A stretch of DNA of 64,000 nucleotides from positions 5,952,001 through 6,016,000 of the forward strand of contig NZ_RKQF01000001.1 in assembly GCF_003814875.1 (NCBI RefSeq), in the 5' to 3' direction. This document shows, piece after piece, positions 34,141 through 42,862 of this stretch (position 1 is the first letter of the stretch; each line of letters opens with the position of its first letter). A model generated the notes under the pieces. It was given only the letters and a program-made list of their open reading frames with translations. It searched no databases and was not told the origin of the DNA. The stretch comes from Streptomyces sp. Ag109_O5-1 (GTDB lineage: Bacteria; Actinomycetota; Actinomycetes; Streptomycetales; Streptomycetaceae). The position numbers were made by a program, and so were the translations under genes.

Positions 34141-35279
34141 TCCGCAGGCCGATGCCGCCAGTCCGGCGGCCGTCTTGATGTTGAGTGAGGCGTTGTGGTC
34201 CCGGTCGTGGGTCGTGCCGCAGGCGGCACAGGTCCACTCCCGGACGGACAGTGCTTTGGGCCCGTCCACCACGCCACAGGTCGAGCAGCTCTGGGAGGTC
34301 GGCTCGAAACGGCCGATCTTCACCAGAGTGCGTCCATACCGTGCCGCCTTGTACTCCAGCATGGCCACGAACTGCGACCAGCCGGCGTCGTGCACGGACT
34401 TCGCCGGCCGAGTGCGTGCCAGCCCCGTCACCGACAGGTCCTCCACGGCGATCCCCTGGTTCTCGGAGATCAGCCGGGTGGAGAGCTGGTGGTGGAACTC
34501 ATGACGGGCGTCGGTGACCTTGGCGTGGGCGCGGGCGACCTTCAGGCGGGCCTTCTCGCGGTTCCTGGATCCCTTCTGTCTGCGGGACAGCCCGCGCTGG
34601 GCCTTCTTCAGCTTCTTCTCCGCCCGGCGCAGGAACCGGGGGGAGCCGATCTTCTCGCCGGTGGACAGCACGGCGAAGTGGGCGAGTCCGAGGTCGACGC
34701 CGATGACCTGGCCGGTGTCGGGCATCGCTGCCGCGTCGGCGGCGGGGCCGGTATCGATGACGAACGAGGCGAAGAATCTGCCCGCGGCGTCCTTGATCAC
34801 GGTGACGGAGGTGGGAGCGGCAGGCAGGGTGCGGGACCATTTCACCTTCACCGCGCCGATCTTCGGCAGGTCCAGCCGTCCGCTGTCGGTGATCTTCCAG
34901 CGTGCGTTCGCGGTGAACCGGATCGCCTGGCGGTTGTCCTTGCGGGACTTGAAGCGGGGCGGGCCCAGTCCCGGGCCCTTGCGGGTGCCCTTGAGGGAGG
35001 CGAAGAAGTTCTTGCAGGCGGTCTCGGCGTCGCGCAGGGACTGCTGGAGGACGACCGAGGAGACCTCACCCAGCCAGGACCGCTCCACGGTCTGTTTCGC
35101 CTGCGTGATCAGCTTCTTCGACAGCTCGCCGGCCTTCGGGAAGACATCGCCCGCCTTCCGGGGTCCTCGCGGGCGCGCACGCAGTCGTTGAACACGACGC
35201 GCGCGCACCCGAACGCCTTCGCCAGCGCGATCCGCTGACCGGCCTCCGGGTACAACCTGAAGGCGTACCGGAGCTGCAT
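34054..35279 (-). pseudogene. tnpB: tnpB, RNA-guided nuclease gene with one frameshift
   Basis: The N terminus (MQLRYAFRLYPEAGQRIALA...FNDCVRARED) is in one frame from ATG 35279. The rest, from about 35165 (KAGDVFPKAGELSKKLITQA), is in the next; a missing base near GAGGACCCCGG explains the shift. The downstream part looks intact: RuvC-I GVDLGLAHFAVLS, RuvC-II IAVEDLSV, zinc finger CSTC...CAAC, and RuvC-III DRDHNASLNI. TnpB cuts DNA under guidance of the omega RNA and helps keep the element. As read, no full-length protein is made, unless the shift is a sequencing error. Confidence 0.85.
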
Positions 35280-35454
35280 GACGATCACAGCAGGCATACC
35301 GAACAAGCGCCGTCACCGAGAACATACGAGCGAAGCGTCACCGTCACCGAGCAGGGTCCGGCTCCGCCGGAACGACACCGCGACGCTCCCCGTCGCACCC
35401 ACCTGATTCGCTTCACCCCCGGCGTGAACGCCGGAGCACTGCGAATGAATCCCG

Positions 35455-36135
35455 GTAGCGGTCGAGGAGGGCGCTGCGACGGACGCAGTCCTCGATGTCG
35501 TCGCCCGGGATGTTCCAGAGGTCGGCGTGTTCGGCGACCACGCGCAATGTGGCCGAGGAGCGGCCGCCGATCAGGATCGGGGGATGCGGGCGCTGGACGG
35601 GTTTGGGGTTGGCGAACGCTCCGGTGAGGTGGTGGTGGGTGCCGTGGAAGTCGAAGGGTTCGGTCGCCGTCCACAGCCGGCGGATCAGCACACAGGACTC
35701 GGCGAGGCTTTCCACCGCCTGCGCGGGAGTGGTGAAGGGGAGACCGTGGGCCGGGTATTCGCGGTGTGCCTCGGGCGGGTGCGGGCGTGAGCCGACACCG
35801 ATGCCGAAGTCGAGCCGGCCGCCGGAGACGACATCGACGGTCGTGGCGATCTTGGCGAGTGTCGCGGGCGGCCGGAAGCGGTTGCTGGTCACCAGGATGC
35901 CCAGCCGCAGGCGTTGGGTCTGGGCGGCCAGGGCGGAGAGCAGCGTCCAGCCTTCGTGGACAGGCCCGTCGGGATCGCCGCCGATCGGCATGAGGTGGTC
36001 GAACAGCCACGCGTGCTCGATCTCGGGGATCGCGTCCGCTTCCCGCCAGACCCGCAGGACATCGTCGTACGACACCTGCATGGGGGCGGTCATGATCCCG
36101 AAGCGGGGTTCGGTGGTCATCGGTTCGGTGGTCAT
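35455..36135 (-). pseudogene. LLM-class flavin/F420 oxidoreductase, N-terminal piece, split by IS
   Basis: The first 227 codons of an LLM-class oxidoreductase: FGIMTAPMQVSYDDVLRVWR, AWLFDHLMPIGG, RLRLGILVTSNRFRPPATLA, SGGRLDFGIGVGSRPHPPE and HPPILIGGRSSATLRVVAEH are the usual strands of the TIM barrel. The frame enters the TnpB element after LLDRY and stops 14 codons later at 35413. The original protein was about 290 residues. It begins 18 bases after the aldo/keto reductase gene stop and may have been in its operon. Confidence 0.85.
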
Positions 36136-36153
36136 CGTGTTTCTGCCCGAGGG

Positions 36154-37173
36154 TCAGCGGCGACGCAGGGCCGGGTCGAGCAGGGCGGGCGGGGTGTCGT
36201 ACTTCTCGTGGGCGGCCAGGTCGGTTCCGGGGGCGACGATCTCGTCGATCGCGTCGAGGACGTCGGCGGGGAGCACGGTGTCGGCGGCGGTGAGCTGGGA
36301 GCGCAGGTGGTCCAGCGTGCGGGGGCCGACGAGGGCGCTGGTGACGGCCGGGTGCGCGGTGACGAAGCCGAGCGCGAGCTGGATCAGGGTCAGTCCGGCC
36401 TCGTCGGCGACAGCGGCCAGTCGCTCCACGGCGTCGAGCCGGGCCTGGTTGGCGGGCAGGGTGAGGTCGAAGCGGTCGGGGAGGAGCTTGGCCCGGCTGG
36501 TGGTGATGGACCGGCCCCTGCGTACGGCGCCCGAGAGCCAGCCCGAGGCCAGCGGGCTCCACACCAGCACGCCCATCCCGTACTCCTCGGTCACCGGCAG
36601 CACATGGGCCTCGACACCGCGCTGAAGGATGGAATAGCTGGGCTGTTCGGTGACGTGACGGCTCAAGTGGCGCTCGTGGGCGGCCCATTGGGACTGCACG
36701 ATCCGGTACGCGGGGTATGTCGAGGAGCCGAAGTAGCGGATCTTTCCGGCGCGTTGCAGATCGGTCAGCGCCGACAACGTCTCCTCGTCACTCGTGGCCG
36801 GGTCCCAGCGGTGTATCTGATAGAGATCCACGTGGTCGACGCCGAGCCGGCGCAGGCTGCTCTCCAGCTCGGTGACCAGCCACCGCCGTGAACCGCCCCG
36901 GTGGTTGCGCTCGTCCCCCATCGGCATGCCGGCCTTCGTGGCCAGCACGATGTCGTCACGGCGGCCGGCGATGGCCTTGCCGACCATCTCCTCCGACTCG
37001 CCGACGCCGTACATGTCGGCCGTGTCGATGAGGTTGATCCCTGCGGCGAGCGCGGCATCGACGATCGCGTTCGCCTCGTCCTGGGTGGTGTGCCCGATCG
37101 CGCCGAAGTTCATCGCGCCGAGCGCCAGCGCGCTGACCTGCACTCCGGTGCGGCCCAAGGTGCGGTACTGCAT
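36154..37173 (-). CDS. Aldo/keto reductase
   Basis: A 339-residue NADPH-dependent aldo/keto reductase of the YajO/Tas-like type. The catalytic tetrad is visible: Asp and Tyr in LIDTADMYGVGESEEMVG, Lys in VLATKAGMP and His in LYQIHRWDP. The C-terminal RTLDHLRSQLTAADTVLP region binds the cofactor in this family. It probably reduces a carbonyl compound; substrate unknown. It is divergent from a TetR gene across two matching operators, so that regulator most likely represses it. The broken LLM gene follows on the same strand. Confidence 0.9.
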   Translation of the reverse strand: MQYRTLGRTGVQVSALALGAMNFGAIGHTTQDEANAIVDAALAAGINLIDTADMYGVGESEEMVGKAIAGRRDDIVLATKAGMPMGDERNHRGGSRRWLVTELESSLRRLGVDHVDLYQIHRWDPATSDEETLSALTDLQRAGKIRYFGSSTYPAYRIVQSQWAAHERHLSRHVTEQPSYSILQRGVEAHVLPVTEEYGMGVLVWSPLASGWLSGAVRRGRSITTSRAKLLPDRFDLTLPANQARLDAVERLAAVADEAGLTLIQLALGFVTAHPAVTSALVGPRTLDHLRSQLTAADTVLPADVLDAIDEIVAPGTDLAAHEKYDTPPALLDPALRRR

Positions 37174-37195
37174 GACTTCTCTCCTCAGACGACAT

Positions 37196-37250
37196 AAGCG
37201 GGACGACGTCCCGTTTCACGTCTCCGACGATACGGAACGCTGTCCCGTTT
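37196..37250. promoter_or_regulatory. Two operators between aldo/keto reductase and TetR genes
   Basis: CGGGAC-GAC-GTCCCG (37199-37213), with flanking AAG and TTT, is a perfect 15-bp palindrome. CGGAAC-GCT-GTCCCG followed by TTT (37233-37250) is the same site with one change. Centres are 34 bases apart. They fit a TetR dimer site placed to control both genes. Confidence 0.8.
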
Positions 37251-37303
37251 AGCAACGCCCCGATAGAGTGACGGCGGACGGAGCACCCGATGAAGGACGC
37301 ACG

Positions 37304-37939
37304 ATGAAGGACGAGGAACAGGCCGCCCGGCCCCGGCGGGCGGACGCCCGGCGCAACGAGGTGACCCTGCTGGAAGCGGCCGCGGCGGCGTTCGTCGCGT
37401 CGGGCGTGGAGGCGCCGGTGCGCGACATCGCGGCCCGGGCGGGCGTCGGTACGGCGACGATCTACCGGCACTTCCCGACCCGCGCCGACCTGATCATCGC
37501 CGTCTACCGCCACCAGGTGGAGGCCTGCGCCGAGGCCGGCCCCGCCCTGCTGGCCACCGCCCCGAGCCCGTACGACGCCCTGCGTCAGTGGATCGACCTC
37601 TTCGTGGACTTCCTGGTCACCAAACACGGCCTGGCCGCCGCCCTGCACTCCGACCAGGCCGGCTTCGACACCCTCCACACCCACTTCCTCGACCGCCTCG
37701 TCCCCGTCTGCACCAAGCTCCTCGACGCGGCGACCGAGTCCGGTGAGATCCGCTCCGACCTGGCGGCTTACGAGCTGATGCGCGGCGTCGGCAACCTGTG
37801 CATCGGCGCGGAGAACGATCCTCGCTACGACGCACGCCGACTGGTCGGCCTGCTGATCGCCGGGCTCGGACGGGGGCGGGCGAGTGGGACCAGTCCGTCG
37901 GGGCGATCAGCAGCGGTGGAAAACCCGGCTCGCCAGTGA
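37304..37939 (+). CDS. TetR family transcriptional regulator
   Basis: A 211-residue TetR regulator. The HTH is PVRDIAARAGVGTATIYRHFPTRADLIIAVY, followed by a ligand-binding helical domain (QWIDLFVDFLVTKHGLAAAL; LAAYELMRGVGNLCIGAEND). It matches the TetR group with a SetR/TetR_C_33-like C terminus. The ATG at 37304 is the natural start; the frame opens at 37268. It probably controls itself and the divergent aldo/keto reductase through the two CGGRAC-N3-GTCCCG sites. Confidence 0.9.
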   Translation: MKDEEQAARPRRADARRNEVTLLEAAAAAFVASGVEAPVRDIAARAGVGTATIYRHFPTRADLIIAVYRHQVEACAEAGPALLATAPSPYDALRQWIDLFVDFLVTKHGLAAALHSDQAGFDTLHTHFLDRLVPVCTKLLDAATESGEIRSDLAAYELMRGVGNLCIGAENDPRYDARRLVGLLIAGLGRGRASGTSPSGRSAAVENPARQ

Positions 37940-38042
37940 CGCGGTTGCGGCGGACGAGCGACTGACAGCAGGGCGTTTCGCCGGAGTTGACGTGTGAGTA
38001 CGCTCGCGGCACACGCGGTGTCCACGTGAAGAGGGGGCGGCG

Positions 38043-38690
38043 ATGAACGACGGGGAAAGAGCCGTACCCGGCCATGAACCCGGTGCGCCGGCCCAGGACA
38101 CCGCGCCCGACGACGTGGGCGGTCCGTCCTCGGCAGCCTCGCCCGGGTGCGGAACCGTCGTGTTGTCACGGGTACGGGGAAGCTATCGCGACGCGCTTCG
38201 CGGCTATGCCGTGCTCATCGACGACACCCAAGTGGGCATCATCGGCCGAGGGCAGACACTCCGCTTCGAGGTGTCGCCGGGAGCACATCGACTCCAGTTG
38301 AAGATCGCCTGGTGTACCAGCCGGTCCCTCACCGCCTCGGTCGAAGAGGGCAGGACAGCCTGGTTCATCTGCTCTCCGGGCGGCGACGCATCCGAAGGGC
38401 TCGACGCCGTCGGCGCCAACAGGGAGGACTACATCACCCTGCAGCAGACGTCGGGACCGATCGTCATGGCCAAGACCTCAATGGACCGGGGCACGCGCCT
38501 GCTGGTAGCCACGGCCTTCGGCTCCTTCGCGGGAGGCATCGCGCTCATCGGAGCCTTGATCTGGCACTACACGGGCCTGGCGCCCAAGGCGGCCAACGCG
38601 TTCGCCGGCGCGAGCCTGGCCGTCGCTCTCACCTCCGTGATCGCCTTCAGGCTCGGACGCCGGAAGGCCGGACGACACCCTCACAAGTAA
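38043..38690 (+). CDS. Membrane protein with PEGA-like domain
   Basis: A 215-residue protein. After a disordered N-terminal 35 residues comes a small beta domain: GYAVLIDDTQVGIIGRGQTL, then VSPGAHRLQLKIAWCTSRSL, reminiscent of PEGA-type surface domains. Two membrane helices follow (TRLLVATAFGSFAGGIALIGALI and ANAFAGASLAVALTSVIAF) and a basic tail. No enzyme motif is seen. It is a single gene; the function is unknown. Confidence 0.65.
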   Translation: MNDGERAVPGHEPGAPAQDTAPDDVGGPSSAASPGCGTVVLSRVRGSYRDALRGYAVLIDDTQVGIIGRGQTLRFEVSPGAHRLQLKIAWCTSRSLTASVEEGRTAWFICSPGGDASEGLDAVGANREDYITLQQTSGPIVMAKTSMDRGTRLLVATAFGSFAGGIALIGALIWHYTGLAPKAANAFAGASLAVALTSVIAFRLGRRKAGRHPHK

Positions 38691-39033
38691 CCACACGCAC
38701 TCAGCCGGCCGCGGCCGTCACGCCGACTCACCGGAGGAGGCGTGGCCGGTGACCACGCCCACCCGGCCTCGCTGCGGGCGGCCGTCGGGCTGCCGTACCG
38801 TCGTCGGCCGGACGCTCCGGCGGTACGGCCGGCCAGCCGCAAGTGCCCCGGCGGGCGGGACCCGTCAGGCCGTCGGGCCGGGCAGCGCGGCGCTGATCAG
38901 TGTCTCCAGCTGCCGCGCCACCCGGTCCAGCGGCTCCATGTCCCGGCGGACCCGGCACCTCGTCCGCCAGGCGCGGTATGTCGTGGCGGATATTCCCTGG
39001 CATCGGCACCGGGCCCGGGCGGAGACTCGTCCC
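38691..39033. other. 343-base stretch with no clear gene
   Basis: A GTG at 38742 with GGAGGAG upstream opens a 99-codon frame, but it is Arg/Pro-rich, lacks any motif and overlaps the next gene. On the minus strand a short frame ends LETLISAALPGPTA, also unsupported. GCCGTACCG and CGGTACGGC around 38790-38830 can form a hairpin that may end the upstream gene. I see nothing else. Confidence 0.4.
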
Positions 39034-39651
39034 ATGGCTGACATGGGGGCGTTCCACGAGGCAGTCGTCACCTGGGCGGCCGGTGGGGACGGGGAGGCCG
39101 CGCGGGAGCTGGCCGAGCGGCTGGGTGTGCGGGTCGTCGTGCTCGTGGAAGGGCCCAGTGACGTCGCCGCCGTCGGTGCGCTCGCCGAGCGGCGGGGGCG
39201 GGACCTGGCGGGCGACGGCGTCTGTGTGCTGTCGATGGGCGGGGCGATGAACGTCGGGCGGTTCGCCCGGCTGCTCGGGCCGCCCGGACTGGGGCTGCGT
39301 CTCACGGGGCTGTGCGACGAGAGGGAGCGGCGCTACTACGACCGTGGCCTGGAGCGGGCCGGTGCGGCGCAGCACGGGTTCTTCGTGTGCGCCGCCGATC
39401 TGGAGGACGAGCTGATCCGCGCGCTCGGCCCGGACCGGGTCGCGGAACTGATCCGGGCCGAGGGCGACGAACGCCCCCTGCGTACCTTCCTGAACCAGCC
39501 CGCCCAGCAGGGCCGCACCGCACAGCAGCAGCTACGGCGTTTCTTCGGCACGACGGCGGGACGGAAGATCCATTACGGCCGGGTCCTGGTCGAGGCGCTG
39601 GATCCGGATCGCGTACCCGCACCGCTCGACGGCCTGCTCACCGGCCTCTGA
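39034..39651 (+). CDS. TOPRIM-domain protein (OLD-like nucleotidyl transferase/hydrolase)
   Basis: A 205-residue protein with a stand-alone TOPRIM fold. VRVVVLVEGPSDVAAVGALA gives the conserved Glu (VEGxSD), and GLRLTGLCDERERRYYDRGL gives the later D-x-E-like metal site (LCDERE). VCVLSMGGAMNVGRFARLL fits the strand between. The C-terminal half (EDELIRALGPDRVAELI; TFLNQPAQQGRTAQQQLRRFF) is typical of the actinobacterial small TOPRIM proteins related to OLD nucleases, without the ATPase. DNA processing is likely but unproven. Confidence 0.8.
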   Translation: MADMGAFHEAVVTWAAGGDGEAARELAERLGVRVVVLVEGPSDVAAVGALAERRGRDLAGDGVCVLSMGGAMNVGRFARLLGPPGLGLRLTGLCDERERRYYDRGLERAGAAQHGFFVCAADLEDELIRALGPDRVAELIRAEGDERPLRTFLNQPAQQGRTAQQQLRRFFGTTAGRKIHYGRVLVEALDPDRVPAPLDGLLTGL

Positions 39652-39656
39652 CCGGG

Positions 39657-39708
39657 GCGGGGCCGGGCCACCTCACCGACAGCCCCGGGCCGGCAGCCCC
39701 GGCCCCGC
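39657..39708. terminator. Bidirectional hairpin
   Basis: GCGGGGCCGGG at 39657-39667 and CCCGGCCCCGC at 39698-39708 are exact complements with a 30-base loop that has its own C/G-rich pairs. It lies between the converging TOPRIM and LLM genes. Confidence 0.55.
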
Positions 39709-39727
39709 AACACCGGGAAGGACTCCC

Positions 39728-40585
39728 CTAGCCCGCGATCCCCAGCTCCTCCGCCAGCGCCCGGTACCCCGGGAGCGGGTCCGGGTCGTCCCCGGTGCCG
39801 CCCAGCAGTTGCAGGGTCACATGGTCGGCGCCCGCCTCCAGATGGGCCCGCAGGCCCTCGGCCACCTCCGCCGTCCCGCCGTGCAGGATCAGCGCGTCGA
39901 AGAGGCGGCCGCTGCCGCCGTCCGCGAAGTCGGTGTCGTCGAAGCCGAGGCGCCGGAGGTTGGCGACGTAGTTGCTCAAGCCCAGGTAGAGGGCGAGCGT
40001 GCCGTCGCCCTTCGCGCGGGCCCGGGAGCGGTCGGTCTCCAGGACCACCTTCTGCTCGGGGGCCAGGAGCGTGCCCGCGCCGATGATCTCGCGGGCCTTG
40101 CGGGTGTGTTCCGGGGTGACGAGGTAGGGGTGTGCGGCCGCCGAGCGGTCGGCGGCCAGGCGCAGGACGCGGGGGCCGAGCGCGGCCAGGGCCCGGCGGG
40201 CCACCGGCACACCGCCGGCGTCGAGGGCGTCCAGGTAGTCGTTGAGGGCCTGGTACGGCCGGACGAACTCCTGTGTCATCTCGCGATGGCCGGCGCCGAT
40301 GCCCAGCAGGAACCGGTCCGCGTGGCGTTCGGCGATGCGCCGGTACGAGCGGACGATGTCCTCGGCCGGGTTGGACCAGATGTTCACGATGCCGGTGGCG
40401 AGGACCAGGCGCTCGGTCGCGTCGAGCAGCCGCTCCACCTCGGTCAGCTCCGGATCGGTCACGTTGCCCAGCCAGAGGGTGCCGTAGCCCAGTCCCTCCA
40501 GTGCGACCGCCAGCTCAGGGTCGGTCTTCTCGTGGCGCCACACACCGACGGCACCCAGGTCGATCTTGTCCGTGATCTCAGCCAT
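39728..40585 (-). CDS. LLM-class F420-dependent oxidoreductase
   Basis: A 285-residue intact LLM-class enzyme of the kind annotated as TIGR03620/F420-dependent. GAVGVWRHEKTDPELAVALE, LWLGNVTDPELTEVERLLDA, LVLATGIVNIWSNPAEDIVR, HADRFLLGIGAGHREMTQEF and DHVTLQLLGGTGDDPDPLPG are the usual barrel strands. It would move hydride between F420H2 (or FMN) and an unknown substrate. The ATG at 40585 is preferred (MAEITDKIDLG); the frame opens at 40672. This is a different subfamily from the split LLM gene at 36135. Confidence 0.85.
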   Translation of the reverse strand: MAEITDKIDLGAVGVWRHEKTDPELAVALEGLGYGTLWLGNVTDPELTEVERLLDATERLVLATGIVNIWSNPAEDIVRSYRRIAERHADRFLLGIGAGHREMTQEFVRPYQALNDYLDALDAGGVPVARRALAALGPRVLRLAADRSAAAHPYLVTPEHTRKAREIIGAGTLLAPEQKVVLETDRSRARAKGDGTLALYLGLSNYVANLRRLGFDDTDFADGGSGRLFDALILHGGTAEVAEGLRAHLEAGADHVTLQLLGGTGDDPDPLPGYRALAEELGIAG

Positions 40586-40721
40586 GACAGGGGCAACGGG
40601 AGTCCGGTGCCCCCTATTCCGATCCCCGTCGAAATAATCCGGATGGCGCAATCCCGCCCCCACCCGGATCACCGCACCCCTTCGCGATCACATGTACGAA
40701 CAGCCTTTACATACATGACTA

Positions 40722-40769
40722 TTGACGACCCAGCGCCACCCTCCCTAGCTTCGCAGAGAAAGCGCTTTC
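40722..40769 (+). promoter_or_regulatory. Promoter and LacI-like operator of the lyase gene
   Basis: TTGACG at 40722-40727 and TAGCTT at 40746-40751, spaced by 18, look like a housekeeping promoter. Just after it, GAAAGCGCTTTC (40758-40769) is a perfect 12-bp palindrome of the LacI/CRE-like kind, placed to block the start of transcription. Confidence 0.65.
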
Positions 40770-40814
40770 CACACCCCTCCGCCACGTCGCCATGAACCCG
40801 AACGGAGACGAACG

Positions 40815-41987
40815 ATGCACGTGAGACCAGTTATCGCGGCCGTCGGCCTGCTCGCCGGCTCGCTCGTCGCACTGGCCGGCACCCCCGCGCAGGCCGCGTC
40901 CACGGTGTTGTACGTGTCGCCGAGCGGCACCGACAGCGCGGCCGGCACCCAGTCGGCGCCGACCACGCTCACCGCGGCGATCAGCCGGATCGCCGCCGGC
41001 GGCACGATCTACCTGCGCGGCGGGACGTACGCCTACTCGTCCACGGTGACCATCCCGGCCGGCTCCAACGGCACGTCCGGCGCGCTCACCACCCTGTCCG
41101 CCTACCCGGGCGAGACGCCGGTGCTCGACTTCTCGGCGCAGAGCGAGAGTTCGTCGAACCGCGGTGTCCAGCTCTTCGCCAACTACTGGCATCTGTACGG
41201 CCTCACGGTCGAGCACGCGGGTGACAACGGCATCTACGTCGGCGGCAGCAACAACGTCGTCGAGCGCGTCGTGACCGCGTACAACCGGGACACCGGGCTG
41301 CAGCTCGGCCGGATCTCCTCCAGCACGTCGAGCAGCGCCTGGCCGTCCAACAACCTGGTCGTCAGCTCCGAGTCGCACGACAACGAGGACAGCGGCGGCG
41401 AGAACGCCGACGGTTTCGCGTCCAAGCTGACCACCGGCACCGGGAACGTCTTCCGGTACGACGTCTCGCACAACAACATCGACGACGGCTGGGACCTCTA
41501 CACCAAGACCGACACCGGTGCCATCGGGCCGGTCACCATCGAGTACTCCCTCTCCTACGGTAACGGCACCCTGACCGACGGCACCCAGAACGCGAACGGC
41601 GACCGCAACGGCTACAAGCTCGGCGGCGACGCCATCGCCGTCAACCACGTCGTCCAGCACGACATCGCCTACGACAACGGGCACCACGGGTTCACCTACA
41701 ACAGCAACCCGGGCACGATGACAATCTCGAACAACGTGAGCATCGACAACACCGAGCGCAACTTCTCCTTCGACAAGGGCACTTCGGTGTTCCGCACCGA
41801 CACCTCGTGCCGGTTCGCCGTCGACGGGTCGAACGACAAGACCGTCGGTGACGCGGACAGTTCCAACCAGTTCTGGACGGGCACCAACGGCTCCCGGTGC
41901 TCCTCCTACTCCGGTTCCCTCGGCTGGTCCTTCGCGTCGAGCGGCAAGCTGAACGTCACCTTCGGCGGGACGGTCGTCAACCCGTAG
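40815..41987 (+). CDS. Secreted right-handed beta-helix lyase (PL9-like pectate lyase)
   Basis: A 390-residue exported protein with signal peptide (MHVRPVIAAVGLLAGSLVAL...AQA). The mature part starts VLYVSPSGTDSAAGTQSAPT, then GGTIYLRGGTYAYSSTVTIP, the typical opening of PL9 and related parallel beta-helix enzymes. Coils follow (NYWHLYGLTVEHAGDNGIYV, NVVERVVTAYNRDTGLQLGR, NVFRYDVSHNNIDDGWDLYT). KLGGDAIAVNHVVQHDIAYD is close to the PL9 catalytic Lys and calcium-site region. It probably cuts pectate or a similar acidic polysaccharide outside the cell. It has its own promoter and palindromic operator. Confidence 0.8.
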   Translation: MHVRPVIAAVGLLAGSLVALAGTPAQAASTVLYVSPSGTDSAAGTQSAPTTLTAAISRIAAGGTIYLRGGTYAYSSTVTIPAGSNGTSGALTTLSAYPGETPVLDFSAQSESSSNRGVQLFANYWHLYGLTVEHAGDNGIYVGGSNNVVERVVTAYNRDTGLQLGRISSSTSSSAWPSNNLVVSSESHDNEDSGGENADGFASKLTTGTGNVFRYDVSHNNIDDGWDLYTKTDTGAIGPVTIEYSLSYGNGTLTDGTQNANGDRNGYKLGGDAIAVNHVVQHDIAYDNGHHGFTYNSNPGTMTISNNVSIDNTERNFSFDKGTSVFRTDTSCRFAVDGSNDKTVGDADSSNQFWTGTNGSRCSSYSGSLGWSFASSGKLNVTFGGTVVNP

Positions 41988-42007
41988 CCCCCACCCCCGC
42001 ACACGAC

Positions 42008-42046
42008 TCGGCCCGGACATCCACAGGGTGTGGACGCCCGGGCCGA
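42008..42046. terminator. Hairpin after lyase gene
   Basis: TCGGCCCGG at 42008-42016 pairs with CCGGGCCGA at 42038-42046, and CCACA (42021-42025) with TGTGG (42029-42033) extends it to a long, interrupted stem. It can serve the lyase gene and the broken gene converging from the right. Confidence 0.7.
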
Positions 42047-42063
42047 AGCGCCGGGCCGGGCGG

Positions 42064-42388
42064 TCAGTTCCGTACCGTCAAGTACAGTCGGCCGCCCCAT
42101 GTGCTCGCGTTGCTCGTGTCCTTGGGCCCGGCGACGTACTCCGTCCGCACCCGGAACCTCTGGCCCACCGCGTGGGTGAGGACCAGATGGGTCACGCCGG
42201 TGCTGCCCGGGGCCATGGAGAAAGCAGGACGACGTGCCGATGGTGTGCCAGGCGCCGCTGTAGTACTCCTGGGCCTGGAACTTCATGCACTGCCCGGACT
42301 TGTCGGGCGTGACCGTGCCGACCACCTGCGGCTGTGCGGTGTGGTGGTAGACGCGGTAGGTGGTCCCGCCGTAGGTCGTGCTGGTGTA
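42064..42388 (-). pseudogene. Secreted protein gene, C-terminal part, frameshifted and cut by an IS relic
   Basis: Right of the frameshift the minus strand reads STTYGGTTYRVYHHTAQPQV, PDKSGQCMKFQAQEYYSGAW and HTIGTSSC; left of it, in the next frame, SMAPGSTGVTHLVLTHAVGQ, RFRVRTEYVAGPKDTSNAST and WGGRLYLTVRN to the stop at 42064. An extra T in TGCTTTCTCC (about 42223) explains the shift. The 5' part, including any signal peptide, is cut off by the IS605 relic whose end is at 42389. I do not know the family; it resembles small secreted Streptomyces proteins. Confidence 0.7.
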
Positions 42389-42456
42389 TTGACGTGCTCC
42401 CTGGCCTGAAGTCCAGGGATTCCGGCCTGGGTCGTCTGACCCTTCCGGGGGCTTGC

Positions 42457-42761
42457 CGCGTGCCGTTGAGGCTGTCGAAGAAGTTCTTGTAGGCGGTGTC
42501 GAGGTCCCGGAGGGACTGTTGCAGGACGACCGCCGACACGCCGGCAAGCCAGGCGCGTTCCCCGGTGCGCTTGGCCTGGGTGATACGAAGCCGGGACAAC
42601 TCCGCCGACTTCACATACGGCAGCCCCGCGGCGTGGGCTTCCTTGCGGTCGCGCAGGCAGTCGTTCCACACCACGCGGGCACACCCGAATGCACTCGCCA
42701 GCGCACGGCGCTGGGCGGCATCCGGGTGGGCCCGGTAGTTGTAGCGAAACTGCATGATCAT
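42457..42761 (-). pseudogene. tnpB: tnpB N-terminal fragment
   Basis: MIMQFRYNYRAHPDAAQRRA, then CARVVWNDCLRDRKEAHAAG and VVLQQSLRDLDTAYKNFFDS match the first 100 residues of TnpB, parallel to the copy at 35279. After NGTR the frame jumps straight into the right-end sequence, so an internal deletion removed the whole RuvC nuclease. It cannot be active. Confidence 0.8.
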
Positions 42762-42862
42762 GAACGTACACACAGTTGTTCTCATAAATCGGCAGAACAA
42801 CTATGAAGTCGCATAAGACAGTTTTTCATACTTCAAATGCATTGGCCCTAGTGGCAGGGCTG

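Larger units (their letters stand above)
33993..35454 (-). mobile_element. TnpB-carrying IS200/IS605-type element inserted in an LLM gene
   Basis: A 1462-base element defined by the empty site it interrupts: gene codons stop at ...CGCTAC (35455) and resume at TGCGCGG (33992). The left junction follows CTAC and the right end is TCAA, as in IS608, where cleavage is after TTAC and TCAA. Each end carries a perfect hairpin: CCGGCG-TGAA-CGCCGG at 35419-35434 and CCTCGCCC-TGAA-GGGCGAGG at 34003-34022. It has tnpB but no tnpA, so it needs a TnpA supplied from elsewhere. Confidence 0.8.

Noticed and set aside
38742..39041. 99-codon frame with a GGAGGAG site
   Set aside because: Arg/Pro-rich, no motif, and it overlaps the TOPRIM gene; the ribosome-like site may be chance in GC-rich DNA.
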